From: Microbacterium sp. SORGH_AS_0888
GTDB taxonomy: Bacteria > Actinomycetota > Actinomycetes > Actinomycetales > Microbacteriaceae
NCBI RefSeq assembly: GCF_030818905.1
Contig: NZ_JAUTAZ010000001.1
Span: forward strand, 1,178,001 to 1,242,000
Length of the DNA stretch: 64,000 nt
Direction of reading: 5' to 3'
Below are positions 20,760 to 33,919 of this stretch, piece by piece. The translations under genes and the position numbers were made by a program. The first letter of the stretch is position 1. Each line of letters starts with the position of its first letter. A model generated the notes under the pieces. That model ran no database searches. It saw only the letters and a program-made list of their open reading frames with translations, and was not told where the DNA came from.

Positions 20760-22451
20760 TCACGGCGTGGCCGTCCCGCTCGGCGTCGGCGTGGCGGTAC
20801 GGGAAGGACTGGCGGTCGGCGCCGGTGTGGGGGTCACGACAGGCGGCCTCGGCGGCGTCGAGAGCACGATGGTCGAGCCGATCGCGAGCACCTGCCCCGC
20901 GGCGACCGATGACGCCGTGACCGTGTCGGGCGTCCCTCCCCCGGTCTCGCTCACGACGGCGGCGAAGCCTGCCGCGGTCAGCGCAGCGGTGGCGTCGGCC
21001 ACCGTCTGCCCCACCACGGGGGGCACCGCATTGCTTCCGGACGCGACCTGGAGCGCGACGCTCGAGCCCGCGGGGCGCGGGACGCCGGCGGCGGGCTCGG
21101 AGGAGATCACCGTGTCCGCCGCGAGCGCCGCGCTCACGCGGGTGATCGCCCCCGTCGTCAGCCCGTTCCGTGTCAGCTGCGACGTCGCGTCGGCGAGTGA
21201 GAGCCCGCTCAGCACCGGGACCGTCACCAGCGCGGCGGCGGTCGGCGTCGGCTCCCGGGACGCCGTGGGGCTGGGGAGCGCGAGGGACACGGATGCGGTG
21301 GGCACGGGCGAGGGAGCCGACCCCGCCGTCGCCGAGAGGGCGATCACCCCGACGATCGCCGCCGCACCCGTGATCGTCGCCGCCCAGATGGGCCAGCGTG
21401 ACCCGCGCGTGCGCTCGTAGCCGGCCGGCGGCCCGGAGACCGGCGACGCGACCTCGGGCAGATTCGTGCGGTACACCCGGGTCAGGCCGGTCTCGGCGGG
21501 CGCCGGAGCGACAGGCGCCGTGACGGCGGACGCATCCGTCGTCGCACGCGGCAGCGCTGCCGCCATGGCTGCGGCGGAGGAGTATCGATCGCCCGGACGT
21601 TTCAGCATCGCGGTCGTGAGGACCCGATCCCAGTCGCGCCCGATGCGCCGGCGCCGGACCGATGGGACCGGCGGAGGCGCCGACAGGTGGGCGCGCACGA
21701 TCTCCGCTGTGGTCCCGGAGAACGGTGCCTGACCGGTCACGGCGAAGTACAGCGTCGCGCCGGCCTGGTAGATGTCGCTCGCCTCGGTCACGGCCGCGCC
21801 GCTCAGCTGCTCCGGCGACGCGTACGGGGCACTCGCCACGACGCCGGCCGGCGCCGCGGTGTCGCTGAGCAAGGCGTCCGCACCGATCGTGCTGCGCCCG
21901 GGCACATCGGCGAGCCCGAAGTCGAGCAGTCGAACGCTGTCGCCGAAGCGGCCCACGTCCCCTCGCGCGTCAGGATCGAACATGACGTTCGCCGGGGTGA
22001 GGTCACGATGCACGACACCGCCCTCGTGCGCCGCCGCCAGCGCCGCCAGCAGACGGTCGGCCAGCGTGACGGCATCCGCCGTCGCGAGCGGACCCTGGGC
22101 GGCGACGTGGTCGGCGAGCGTCACGCCCCGGACGAGCTCCATCGCGATCCACACGACGGGCGGCCGCTGCTCGTCGGCGCCCGCGTCGTACACCTCGGCG
22201 AGCGCCGGGTGGGAGATCGACTGCGCCGCGCCGACCTCCTCGAAGAAGGCGTCCCAGACCCGCGGGTCGTCCGCGAGATGCGGGTGCAGCAGCTTCAGGG
22301 CGACCTCGTGGCCCCGCTGCTGGTCCCAGGCGGCGAAGACGGCCGCCGTGCCGCCGCTGCCGAGAAGACGACGGATGGCGAACCGGCCCGCCACCAGTCC
22401 GTCGATCACGACCGCCGACCGCTCATCGTGTGAGACCCGCCGGGGTGACAC
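20760..22451 (-). CDS. Serine/threonine protein kinase with two PASTA repeats
   Basis: A 563-residue Hanks-type receptor kinase. Glycine loop GSGGTAAV (31-38), catalytic Lys53 (VALKLL), HRDLTPAN (148-155) and DFGLAD (177-182) are intact, so it should be active. A membrane segment (353-374) separates it from an outside region with two PASTA repeats (about 409-475 and 476-540), which sense muropeptides or lipid II in PknB-type kinases, and a Pro/Thr/Ser-rich end. The start is a GTG; 22451 is used here, but 22406 (just after the upstream stop) is equally possible. Placed directly ahead of pstC, it may couple wall status to this locus, which is inference. Confidence 0.9.
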   Translation of the reverse strand: MSPRRVSHDERSAVVIDGLVAGRFAIRRLLGSGGTAAVFAAWDQQRGHEVALKLLHPHLADDPRVWDAFFEEVGAAQSISHPALAEVYDAGADEQRPPVVWIAMELVRGVTLADHVAAQGPLATADAVTLADRLLAALAAAHEGGVVHRDLTPANVMFDPDARGDVGRFGDSVRLLDFGLADVPGRSTIGADALLSDTAAPAGVVASAPYASPEQLSGAAVTEASDIYQAGATLYFAVTGQAPFSGTTAEIVRAHLSAPPPVPSVRRRRIGRDWDRVLTTAMLKRPGDRYSSAAAMAAALPRATTDASAVTAPVAPAPAETGLTRVYRTNLPEVASPVSGPPAGYERTRGSRWPIWAATITGAAAIVGVIALSATAGSAPSPVPTASVSLALPSPTASREPTPTAAALVTVPVLSGLSLADATSQLTRNGLTTGAITRVSAALAADTVISSEPAAGVPRPAGSSVALQVASGSNAVPPVVGQTVADATAALTAAGFAAVVSETGGGTPDTVTASSVAAGQVLAIGSTIVLSTPPRPPVVTPTPAPTASPSRTATPTPSGTATP

Positions 22452-22893
22452 CGATGGATCCGGGAGGCACCGCCATCGCGGCGATCAGCCGAAGTGCGAG
22501 AGCGCCCGCGTTGCGCGCGACGGACCGGTTCTCGTATCGCCGTGCACCGACCATGACGAGCTCGTCGTCGTGGGTTGCGAACCACCCCGTCGTTCGAAGG
22601 CGCGGTTCGACGGCGGCGTGGACGGCGAGGCCCGCCACGTTCTCACGCACGCGCACCGCATGAGCCTGCGCCAGACGTTCCGAAGCGAACAGCGCCGCGC
22701 CCCGGGCGATCTCGCGATGGTTGTCGCTCATGAGCCGCCATCCGGCGACCGCTCCCGACGGCGGCTCCCCCCGTGTCGCCACGATCAGGTCGCCACCGTG
22801 CACGGAGACGATGTCGTCCACCGCACGGAGCCAGTCGATGGCCGCGCGGTGGGTGTCACTCGGAAAGCGCGCCACGACGAACTGCGCGGACAC
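22423..22893 (-). CDS. Hypothetical protein upstream of the PASTA kinase
   Basis: 156 residues from a GTG at 22893 with GGGGGA six bases upstream. No membrane segment or signal peptide. It opens VSAQFVVARFPSDTHRAAIDWLRAV, followed by GDLIVATRGEPPSG; I do not recognise a family. It overlaps the start of the kinase gene if that begins at 22451, so the two are probably co-transcribed and may act together. Codon usage matches the neighbours. Confidence 0.6.
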   Translation of the reverse strand: MSAQFVVARFPSDTHRAAIDWLRAVDDIVSVHGGDLIVATRGEPPSGAVAGWRLMSDNHREIARGAALFASERLAQAHAVRVRENVAGLAVHAAVEPRLRTTGWFATHDDELVMVGARRYENRSVARNAGALALRLIAAMAVPPGSIGVTPAGLTR

Positions 22894-22999
22894 CTGACAT
22901 CCCCCTATGCGATACCCCGGAGCGGGCTGGGTATCGCTCAGGATCGTGCCCGCCCTCGGCCACGTGGGGACGACGGAGGGGTGAACGGGAGGGGACGAA

Positions 23000-23092
23000 G
23001 TGGGGGTCAGCGGGTTGCGGACCGTCGGCGACCCCCCGGAAGACACCAACCCAGCCGAGGGCACCGACCCACCCGAAGAGATCCCCTTCTGA
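23000..23092 (+). CDS. Possible 30-residue acidic small protein with SSB-like tip
   Basis: A short frame from a GTG at 23000 with GGGAGGGG five bases upstream, in the gap between the hypothetical gene and argH. The product is acidic and proline-rich and ends DPPEEIPF, resembling the acidic tip (DDDIPF type) by which single-stranded DNA-binding protein recruits partners. Third codon positions are mostly G or C, which is only mild support in this genome. It may be chance. Confidence 0.25.
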   Translation: MGVSGLRTVGDPPEDTNPAEGTDPPEEIPF

Positions 23093-23121
23093 GGAGCACG
23101 TGCCGGACGGCCTGCCCCGCG

Positions 23122-24627
<1,506 letters not shown>

Positions 24628-24695
24628 CTATCGACGCCCCGCGCGCGTCCCTCGCCCGCCGGCTCCGCTCTCGGCGCCGGCCGAACGGGCTCGCA

Positions 24696-25797
24696 TCAGC
24701 GCAGGCGCGCGAGAAGCGACTCAAGCGGGCCCCGTCCGAGCGTCAGCCCCCACACCGTGCATCCGGCGACGACACCGATCGCGATCGGCCAGAACGGCTG
24801 CAGAGCACGGAAGGCCCCGAGATCGCCGGTGCCGCCCAGCACCAGGAACGCCCACACCGCCCACACGAGGATCTGTGCGGTGTAGGCGGTCAGCGGCATG
24901 CTCCCGGCAGCTCGCAGCGGGAGCAGCGCCCACCGCGCGGGCCCTCGGCACACCAGCAGGCACAGCCCGAGCACCGCGATCACGAACCCGGTCGACCCGA
25001 GGGCCTCCGGCAGTCCGCCGGAGTGCGGGAGGACGCTGACCACCCGGTCGAGGTAGGCCGCGGGGACGACATCCGCCCCCGTGCTGAACATCCCCCCGAT
25101 CCCATAGCCGACCATCGCCGCCCCCGCACCGGCGACGAGCAGCAGCACCTGGACGAACGGGTCCCGCAGCTTTAGCCGCCCGATGCCGAGCCCCGCCACG
25201 AGATAGACCCACCACAGCGGGAACGGATACGCCCACCCGATCGCGAGCGCGATCGACTCCCCCTCAGCCGTCTGCCAGAAGGGCAGGATGTCGAGCGCCG
25301 CCTGCACGAAGGGCATGACGACCAGTCCGATCCCGGCCGTGACGAGCAGCGCAGGAGCCCGCAGACGCAGCATCGGGATCGCGAGCAGGAAGAGCACGGC
25401 GTAGGCCGGCAGGATGACGTACACGGGGACGCCGGTGAGGATCAGGAGCACCCCGATGACCCAGAGCGCGACCCGCCCGACGCGCCAGCCGCCAGCGTGC
25501 GGCCGTGAGAGCGACACCGCCGACGGGACGCGGGCCTCCCGTCGTCAGGCCGATCGACACTCCCGCCAGCAGCGCGAAGAGGATCGAGGACCGGCCGTCC
25601 ACCACTCCGATCCACGTCGATGGGTCGCCCCAGGTGAACGGGCGGATCACCAGCAGATGCGCCGCCAGCATCCCGACGACGGCGAGTCCCCGCGCGAGGT
25701 CGACGCCCGCCAGCCGCGCCGGGCCGTCCAGGCGGCGGATCGCATCCATCCGCCCGCGCGGGGACACCGGCCGGGAGCTCTCCGTACGCGCGCTCAC
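24696..25797 (-). pseudogene. DUF418/DUF1624-like acyltransferase-type membrane protein, apparent frameshift
   Basis: The N-terminal part, from a GTG at 25797 sixteen bases after argF, reads LAGVDLARGLAVVGMLAAHL...GRSSILFALLAGVSIGL, typical of the acyltransferase-like membrane family that opens with LDxxRGlA. After ARWRLARRA (near 25480-25490) the sense moves to the next frame, VALWVIGVLLILTGVPVYVIL and on through about seven membrane segments to a stop at 24696. The span is one base more than a multiple of three and the break falls at a GGGCGGG tract, so an extra G is the simplest reading. An intact product would be about 366 residues. Substrate unknown; its place between argF and argH is not explained. 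Confidence 0.65.
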
Positions 25798-25813
25798 CGG
25801 CCGATGCCCTCTC

Positions 25814-27976
<2,163 letters not shown>

Positions 27977-27980
<4 letters not shown>

Positions 27981-28882
27981 TTCGCCACCACCTCGGTTCC
28001 GATCCCCTTCTGAGTGAACATCTCGACGAGCACCGAGTGCGGCACACGGCCGTCGATGATCGCCGCCGTCTCGACCCCCGCCGTGACGGCGTCCAGGCAC
28101 GCCTGCATCTTGGGGATCATGCCGGACTCCAGCCGCGGCATCATCTCGCGCAGCTCGTCCGCCGTCAGATGTGAGACGAGCGAGTCGCGGTTCGGCCAGT
28201 CGGCGTACAGTCCGGGCACATCGGTGAGCACGACGAGCTTGGTCGCGCCGAGCGCGATCGCGAGGGCGGCGGCGGCGGCATCGGCGTTGACGTTGAGCGA
28301 GTGGCCGGGATGGTCGAGATCCGGAGCGATCGAGGACACCACGGGGATGCGCCCCGCCTCGAGCTGGTCCAGTACCGGCTGCGGATCGACCGTCACGACA
28401 TCGCCCACCCGGCCGAGGTCGTGCTCGACGCCCTCCACGACGACGCCGCGGCGGCGTCCGCCGAACAGCCCCGCGTCCTCGCCGGAGAGCCCCGTCGCGA
28501 CCGGGCCGTAGGCGTTGATCTTCGCCACGAGCTGCGGGTTGATCTGGCCCGTCAGCACCATGCGGACGACGCTGATCGCCTCGGTCGAGGTGACGCGGTA
28601 ACCGCCCTTGAACTCGCTCGGGATCGCGAGGCGATCGAGCATGCTCGAGATCTGCGGGCCGCCGCCGTGCACGACCACCGGCTTGACGCCCACGTAGCGC
28701 AGGTAGGCGACGTCGGCGGCGAACGCATCCTGCAGCTCGTCGGAGACCATCGCGTTGCCGCCGTACTTGACCACCACGATCTGGTCGCGGAAGCGCTGCA
28801 GCCACGGCAGCGACTCGATGAGCGTCGCCGCCTTGGCGCTGGCCTCGTCGGGGTCGGTGTCCTGGAGATCGATCTCGGTCAT
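27977..28882 (-). CDS. argB: Acetylglutamate kinase
   Basis: Phosphorylates N-acetylglutamate. 301 residues, amino acid kinase fold: [20 protein letters not shown] and [12 protein letters not shown] are the nucleotide and substrate loops. The basic region near the C-terminal half (MLDAVTAG-like [28 protein letters not shown]) is typical. ATGA overlaps on both sides with argJ and argD. Arginine feedback is known for hexameric members with an N-terminal helix, which is present here (about 1-25), so feedback is plausible. Confidence 0.96.
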
Positions 28883-30036
28883 GAGGAGTAGGCGCTGTTC
28901 TCGTGCACGTAGTCGTGGGTGAGGTCGTTGGTGAGGATCGTGGCGGTGTGGTCGCCGATCCGCAGGTCGATCACGAGCTCGGTGGCCCGCGGAGTCAGAT
29001 CGACCGCCTCACGCGGAGCGTCCGGACCGCCCGCCGTGCACACCCGCACGCCGTTCATCCAGACATCCACGTCGTAGGGGTCGAAGGCCGCGCCCGTCGT
29101 CCCGATCGCCGCCAGCACCCGGCCCCAGTTGGGGTCGTTGCCGAAGATCGCAGCCTTGAACAGGTTGTTGCGGGCGACCGAGCGGCCCACCTCGACCGCG
29201 TCGAGCTCGCTCGCGGCGTTCTCGACGCGGATCGTGATGTCGTGGCTGGCGCCCTCGGCGTCGCCCTGCAGCTGACGTGCGAGGTCCAGGCAGACCTCGC
29301 GAAGCTCCGCCGCGAAGGCGTCCGCGTCGGGCGTCACCCCGGAGGCCCCGCTCACGAGGAGCGTCACCTGGTCGTTCGTCGACATGCAGCCGTCGGAGTC
29401 GAGCCGGTCGAAGCTCACCCGCGTGGCCTGCCGCAGCGCCGCATCGGCCTCGGCGGCGTCGAGCACCGCATCGGTCGTGATCACGACGAGCATGGTCGCC
29501 AGTCCGGGCGCCAGCATCCCCGCGCCCTTCGCCATGCCGCCGATCGTCCAGCCGTCACGGGCCCGCACGGAGCGCTTGGGCCGCGAGTCGGTCGTCATGA
29601 TGGCCAGGGAGGCCGCCTCGCCGCCGTCGGCGGAGAGCTGGGCCGAGGCGGCCGTGACGCCCGCGAGCACCTTCTGCCGGAAGACCTCGTCGCCCGTGCC
29701 GATGAGTCCCGTCGAGCAGACGAGGACGTCGCCCGCGCTGACACCGAGGAGCTCGGCGGCACGCTCGGCGGTCTGGTGCGTGGTCTGGAACCCGAAGGAG
29801 CCGGTGAAGCAGTTGGCCCCGCCGGAGTTGAGCACGACGGCCTCGACCGTCCCGTCCGCTATCGCCTGCTGCGACCAGAGGATGGGGTTGGCCTTGGCGC
29901 GATTGGTCGTGAAGACGGCGGCGCCGACCTTGAGGGGGCCACGGTTCACGACGAGCGCGACGTCGTTCTTGCCGGTGGACTTCAATCCCGCGGCGACTCC
30001 CGCCGCCTCGAAGCCCTGGGCTGCGGTGACGCTCAC
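28879..30036 (-). CDS. argJ: Bifunctional ornithine acetyltransferase / N-acetylglutamate synthase
   Basis: Recycles the acetyl group between N-acetylornithine and glutamate. 385 residues from a GTG at 30036 that overlaps the argC stop (GTGA). The self-cleavage site [14 protein letters not shown] is intact, with the Thr that becomes the catalytic nucleophile. Substrate-site residues around [11 protein letters not shown] and the C-terminal HENSAYSS also match the family. The protein is cleaved into alpha and beta chains. Confidence 0.96.
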   Translation of the reverse strand: MSVTAAQGFEAAGVAAGLKSTGKNDVALVVNRGPLKVGAAVFTTNRAKANPILWSQQAIADGTVEAVVLNSGGANCFTGSFGFQTTHQTAERAAELLGVSAGDVLVCSTGLIGTGDEVFRQKVLAGVTAASAQLSADGGEAASLAIMTTDSRPKRSVRARDGWTIGGMAKGAGMLAPGLATMLVVITTDAVLDAAEADAALRQATRVSFDRLDSDGCMSTNDQVTLLVSGASGVTPDADAFAAELREVCLDLARQLQGDAEGASHDITIRVENAASELDAVEVGRSVARNNLFKAAIFGNDPNWGRVLAAIGTTGAAFDPYDVDVWMNGVRVCTAGGPDAPREAVDLTPRATELVIDLRIGDHTATILTNDLTHDYVHENSAYSS

Positions 30037-31082
30037 GGTGCCACTCCGTTCACGGTCAGGGCCCGGTCCTCGGGGAGGCCGAGCGCGATGTTCATGGACT
30101 GCACGGCGGCGCCGGCAGTGCCCTTGACGAGGTTGTCGACGGCGGCGACGACGACGACACGATTCGCCGCCCGGTCGATCGCGAGGCCGAGGAGAGCCGT
30201 GTTCGCCCCCAGGACGTCGGCGGTGCGGGGGACCTGCCCCTCCGGCAGCAGCTGCACGAACGTCTCCCCCGCATAGGCGGCCTCCCAGGCGGCGCGGATG
30301 TCGGCATCCGTCGCGCCGGGGGCGATCGGGGCGGTGGAGGTCGCGAGGATTCCGCGGGCCATCGGCACGATCACCGGGGTGAAGGAGATCCGCACCGTCG
30401 CCTCGGCGGACGCGGCGGCGACGAGCGCCTGCTGGATCTCGGGGATGTGCCGGTGCGTGCCTCCAACGGCGTACGGGTTCGCGCTGCCGAGGATCTCGCT
30501 TCCCAGCAGATGCGGCTTCAGGCTCTTGCCCGCCCCCGAGGGCCCCACGGCGAGGACGCTGACGATGTCGCCCGGGTCGATGACGCCCGCGGCGACGCCC
30601 GGGGCGAGGCTCAGCGACACGGTCGACGCGTTGCAGCCGGGCGCGGCGATGCGGGTGGCACCCCGCAGCGCTTCGCGCTGCTTGCCGCCCGCCACCGGGA
30701 GCTCGGGCACGCCGTAGGCCCACGGCTCGTGGAACGCGCCGCCGTAGAAGGCGTCCCACGCCTCGGGCGAGGTGAGCCGGTGGTCGGCACCGGCGTCGAG
30801 CACGAGCGGCACGTCCGCGAGCGCATCGGTGTACTGCCCGGACTGGCCGTGCGGCAGCGCCAGCACGACGATGTCGTGTCCGGCGAGCACCTCGGGCGTC
30901 GTGTCCTCGAGCGTGAGGTGGGCGAGCGAACGCAGGTGTGGCTGGTGCAGCGCGAGAGGCTGGCCCGCGTTCGAGTGCGCGGTCACGGTGCGGATCTCGA
31001 TATCGGGATGGGCGGCGAGAAGCCGCAGGATCTCGCCACCCGCGTAGCCGGAAGCGCCGGAGACGGCGACCGAATAGGTCAT
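30033..31082 (-). CDS. argC: N-acetyl-gamma-glutamyl-phosphate reductase
   Basis: NADPH-dependent third step of arginine synthesis. 349 residues from the ATG at 31082, preceded by AAGGTGG. Nucleotide-binding [12 protein letters not shown] at the start and catalytic Cys in AAPGCNAST. It is the first gene of argCJBDF. Its 177-base leader carries a promoter, an arginine-rich leader peptide and competing hairpins (separate entries), so expression is probably governed by attenuation. Confidence 0.97.
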   Translation of the reverse strand: MTYSVAVSGASGYAGGEILRLLAAHPDIEIRTVTAHSNAGQPLALHQPHLRSLAHLTLEDTTPEVLAGHDIVVLALPHGQSGQYTDALADVPLVLDAGADHRLTSPEAWDAFYGGAFHEPWAYGVPELPVAGGKQREALRGATRIAAPGCNASTVSLSLAPGVAAGVIDPGDIVSVLAVGPSGAGKSLKPHLLGSEILGSANPYAVGGTHRHIPEIQQALVAAASAEATVRISFTPVIVPMARGILATSTAPIAPGATDADIRAAWEAAYAGETFVQLLPEGQVPRTADVLGANTALLGLAIDRAANRVVVVAAVDNLVKGTAGAAVQSMNIALGLPEDRALTVNGVAP

Positions 31083-31140
31083 GGATTCCACCTTAGAGTC
31101 TGGGTCGGGGTCGTTACTGGGCGACACCCGTTCCCGCGCT

Positions 31141-31164
31141 CGGCGGAACCCGCCGCACGGCGGG
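31141..31164 (-). promoter_or_regulatory. Competing hairpins, candidate attenuator ahead of argC
   Basis: In the transcript, segment CCCGCCG pairs with CGGCGGG across a two-base loop (complement of 31149-31164). The same CGGCGG can instead pair with the following CCGCCG (complement of 31141-31146) across a short loop. These two stems cannot form together. They lie between the stop of the leader peptide and the argC ribosome site, the position of an attenuator. Energies were not computed. Confidence 0.5.
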
Positions 31165-31178
31165 AGGACGGGGGTCGC

Positions 31179-31259
31179 CTAGCGTCGGCGGCCGCCCTGA
31201 CGTCGCCCGGGCAGAGCGCGGCCCACGAGGGGGGCGGCGACATTCTGACCGACGGGCAT
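31179..31259 (-). CDS. Arginine-rich leader peptide of the arg operon
   Basis: A 26-codon frame from the ATG at 31259 to a TAG at 31179. The last thirteen residues include six arginines and the end is RRQGGRRR; codons are CGC, CGA and CGT. The predicted -10 box TAAGGT ends six bases before the ATG, so the transcript should begin at the start codon, as in other leaderless actinobacterial leader peptides. Ribosome stalling at the arginine codons when charged tRNA-Arg is scarce would cover the region just ahead of the competing hairpins. Function is inferred from layout and composition. Confidence 0.6.
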   Translation of the reverse strand: MPVGQNVAAPLVGRALPGRRQGGRRR

Positions 31260-31265
31260 GCCGAG

Positions 31266-31294
31266 ACCTTATCCGTCCACGGCGTCCGCGGCAA
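31266..31294 (-). promoter_or_regulatory. Promoter of the arginine operon
   Basis: Minus strand TTGCCG (complement of 31289-31294), 17-base spacer, TAAGGT (complement of 31266-31271). Initiation six or seven bases downstream falls on the ATG of the leader peptide. The layout equals that of the rRNA promoter at 4276-4304. No clear ARG-box palindrome was found around it. Confidence 0.7.
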
Positions 31295-31414
31295 ATCGCC
31301 GCCGTCCGGGCACGCCTCCGCTGCGCCGGATCAGGACACCTCGCCGGGCCAGGAGGAGGGCACCGCCACCCTTCCTGATCCGGCACCGGGGCCGGCGCAC
31401 GCCGGGCGGGCGGG

Positions 31415-33919
31415 TCAGTCGCGCAGGACCGCTCCGAACCGCTCGGCGGCGACGGCGACGCCGGCGAGCTTCGCCTCGCTCGCCTCCGCCGAGGTCAGCG
31501 TGCGGTCAGGGGCGCGGAAGCGCAGGGCGAAGGTGAGGCTCTTCGTGCCCTCCTCGACGCCCGCGCCACGGTAGTCGTCGACGAGCCGCAGCGACTCCAG
31601 CAGGTCCCCCGCTCCCTCCGCGAGGGCGGCGGAGACCTCCGCGGCGGGCACCGCGACCGGCACGACGAGCGAGACGTCCTGCGTCGCGGCGGGATACCCC
31701 GACAGCGACGCGACGACGACCCGCTCCCCCGCACGCTCGAGCAGCAGGTCGAGGTCGAGCTCGACGACCGTGACGCGGCCGGGCAGGTCTGCGGCGGCCG
31801 CGACATCCGGCAGCAGCTCCCCGACGTAGCCGACCTCCGTGCCCTGCACCGTCAGCACGCCGGTGCGCCCCGGGTGCAGTGCGCTCCGCTCCCCCTGGGT
31901 GACCTCGATCTCCACCCCCGCGGCGACGGCGATCACACGGACGGCGTCGAGCGCCTCGGTGAGACCGGCCGGCTCGGGAGCGCGGCCCGGCTGCTTCGGC
32001 GACACGAGACCGGCCAGCAGAAGGCCCAGGTGACGGCGCTGGGGCGGGATGGCCGCGTCCAGCTCGGTCAGGGTCGCCGCGGACGGCCGAACCGCGAGCG
32101 GGGGCACCGAGACGGTGCCGTAGGCCACGCCGGGCTGGGGCAGGAAGACGGTGCCGACCTCGAACAGCGTGAGGTCCGTGAGACCGCGCGAGACGTTGCG
32201 GTGTGCGACCTGCAGCAGACCCGGCACGAGCGAGCGCCGCAGTGCCGGCGCCTGGCCGGCGAGCGGATTCGCCAGCGTCACCGAGGGAAGGTGTCCGCCC
32301 GACGCCGAGCCGTGACGGTCGTTCTCCTCCTCGGTCGTGAACGGGAACGACGGCGTCTCGACGAAGCCCGTCGCGGCGAGCGCGTTCGCGATGCGGCGGC
32401 GCCCCTGCTGCGCAGGGGTCCACCCGCGCCCGGACGGGGCGGTCGGGAGGACCGAGGGGATGCGGTCGTACCCGTCGATCCGGGCGACCTCCTCGGCGAG
32501 CGTCCACATGTCCGTCAGATCGGGTCGCCACGTGGGCGGCACGACCTCCCAGCCGCACGTCTCCTCGCGCACGTCGCAGCCGATCCGCTCGAGCGCTCCC
32601 CGCACCTGCTCGGGCGTGTAGTCGACACCGATGAGCCCCGACACGAAGCCTTCGGGGAGCTCGAGAACGGGACGCTCGATCTCGGTGTAGAGCGCGCCGC
32701 CGGTGGCATCGGCCGTGCCGCCGGCGTACTGCACCAGGAGGTCGACCACGCGCTGCGCGGCCACGAAGGGGATCGCCGGGTCGACGCCGCGCTCGAACCG
32801 GCGCGACGCCTCCGAGGACAGCTTGTGGCGGCGCGCCGTGCGGGCGATCGAGACGCTGTCGAAGACCGCCGCCTCGACCAGCACGTCGGTCGTCGCCACG
32901 CTCATCTCGGTCGATGCTCCGCCCATGACGCCGGCCAGGCCGACGGGGCCGCTCTCGTCCGCGATCACGAGGTCCTGCGGATCGAGCGTGCGCACCTGCC
33001 CGTCGAGGGTCCGAAGCGTCTCGCCGGGCGCCGCGCGTCGCACCGTGAGGCCACCCGTGAGCCTCGCGAGGTCGTAGCCGTGGATCGGAGCGCCGAGCTC
33101 GAGCATGACGTAGTTCGTGATGTCCACGAGCACGCCCAGCGAACGGATGCCGGCGAGCGTCAGCCGGGTGACCATCCACGCGGGCGTCGGGCGGGACGCA
33201 TCCACGCCCCGGACCACGCGCACGACGAACTCGGTCGCGCCCACGCGGCCGCGGATCGGGGCGTCGTCGCGCACCGCGATGGGGAAGCCCTCCCCCGGGT
33301 GGACCTCCGCGCTGTCGCGCAGGCCCGGGTCGCGGAAGGGCGCGCCGGTCGCGTGCGAGTACTCACGGGCGACCCCGCGGAGCGAGAGCGCATACCCGCG
33401 GTCGGGCGTGACGTTGATCTCGACCGCGACGTCGTCGAGCCCGAGCAGGGAGATCGCGTCCGTGCCGACCGGCGCGTCGATCCCGACCTCGACCAGGCGC
33501 AGGATGCCGGAGTGGTCGGCGCCGAGCCCGAGCTCCTTGGCGGAGGCGATCATGCCGTCCGAGACGTGGCCGTAGGTCTTGCGCGCAGCGATCGGGAAAG
33601 GCCCGGGGAGCACCGCTCCCGGGAGGGTCACGACGACCTTGTCACCGGCGAAGAAGTTGGCGGCGCCGCAGACGATGCCGCGCACTCCCCCGTGCTCGGG
33701 ACCGACGTCGACCTGGCACCACCGGATCGTCTTGCCGTTGGACTGGGGCTCCGGCTCGAACGAGACCACCTGACCCACGACGATCGGGCCCTCGAGCTCG
33801 AAGCGGTGGACGTCCTCCTCCTCGAAGCCGACCCTCACGAGGGAGGCGAGGACGTCCTCCGGGGTCGCCTCCGCGGGCACCTCGACGAACTCACGCAACC
33901 ACGACAGCGGGACGCGCAT
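31415..33919 (-). CDS. pheT: Phenylalanine--tRNA ligase beta subunit
   Basis: Forms the alpha2-beta2 enzyme with PheS. 834 residues, full length: N-terminal tRNA-binding domain (about 40-150, VVGQVVSFEPEPQSNGKTIRWC), B3/4 editing region (about 215-390, including the ERGVDPAIP segment), B5 domain, catalytic-like core and C-terminal anticodon-binding domain ending LTSAEASEAKLAGV. The ATG overlaps the pheS stop by one base (TGATG). Confidence 0.97.
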   Translation of the reverse strand: MRVPLSWLREFVEVPAEATPEDVLASLVRVGFEEEDVHRFELEGPIVVGQVVSFEPEPQSNGKTIRWCQVDVGPEHGGVRGIVCGAANFFAGDKVVVTLPGAVLPGPFPIAARKTYGHVSDGMIASAKELGLGADHSGILRLVEVGIDAPVGTDAISLLGLDDVAVEINVTPDRGYALSLRGVAREYSHATGAPFRDPGLRDSAEVHPGEGFPIAVRDDAPIRGRVGATEFVVRVVRGVDASRPTPAWMVTRLTLAGIRSLGVLVDITNYVMLELGAPIHGYDLARLTGGLTVRRAAPGETLRTLDGQVRTLDPQDLVIADESGPVGLAGVMGGASTEMSVATTDVLVEAAVFDSVSIARTARRHKLSSEASRRFERGVDPAIPFVAAQRVVDLLVQYAGGTADATGGALYTEIERPVLELPEGFVSGLIGVDYTPEQVRGALERIGCDVREETCGWEVVPPTWRPDLTDMWTLAEEVARIDGYDRIPSVLPTAPSGRGWTPAQQGRRRIANALAATGFVETPSFPFTTEEENDRHGSASGGHLPSVTLANPLAGQAPALRRSLVPGLLQVAHRNVSRGLTDLTLFEVGTVFLPQPGVAYGTVSVPPLAVRPSAATLTELDAAIPPQRRHLGLLLAGLVSPKQPGRAPEPAGLTEALDAVRVIAVAAGVEIEVTQGERSALHPGRTGVLTVQGTEVGYVGELLPDVAAAADLPGRVTVVELDLDLLLERAGERVVVASLSGYPAATQDVSLVVPVAVPAAEVSAALAEGAGDLLESLRLVDDYRGAGVEEGTKSLTFALRFRAPDRTLTSAEASEAKLAGVAVAAERFGAVLRD

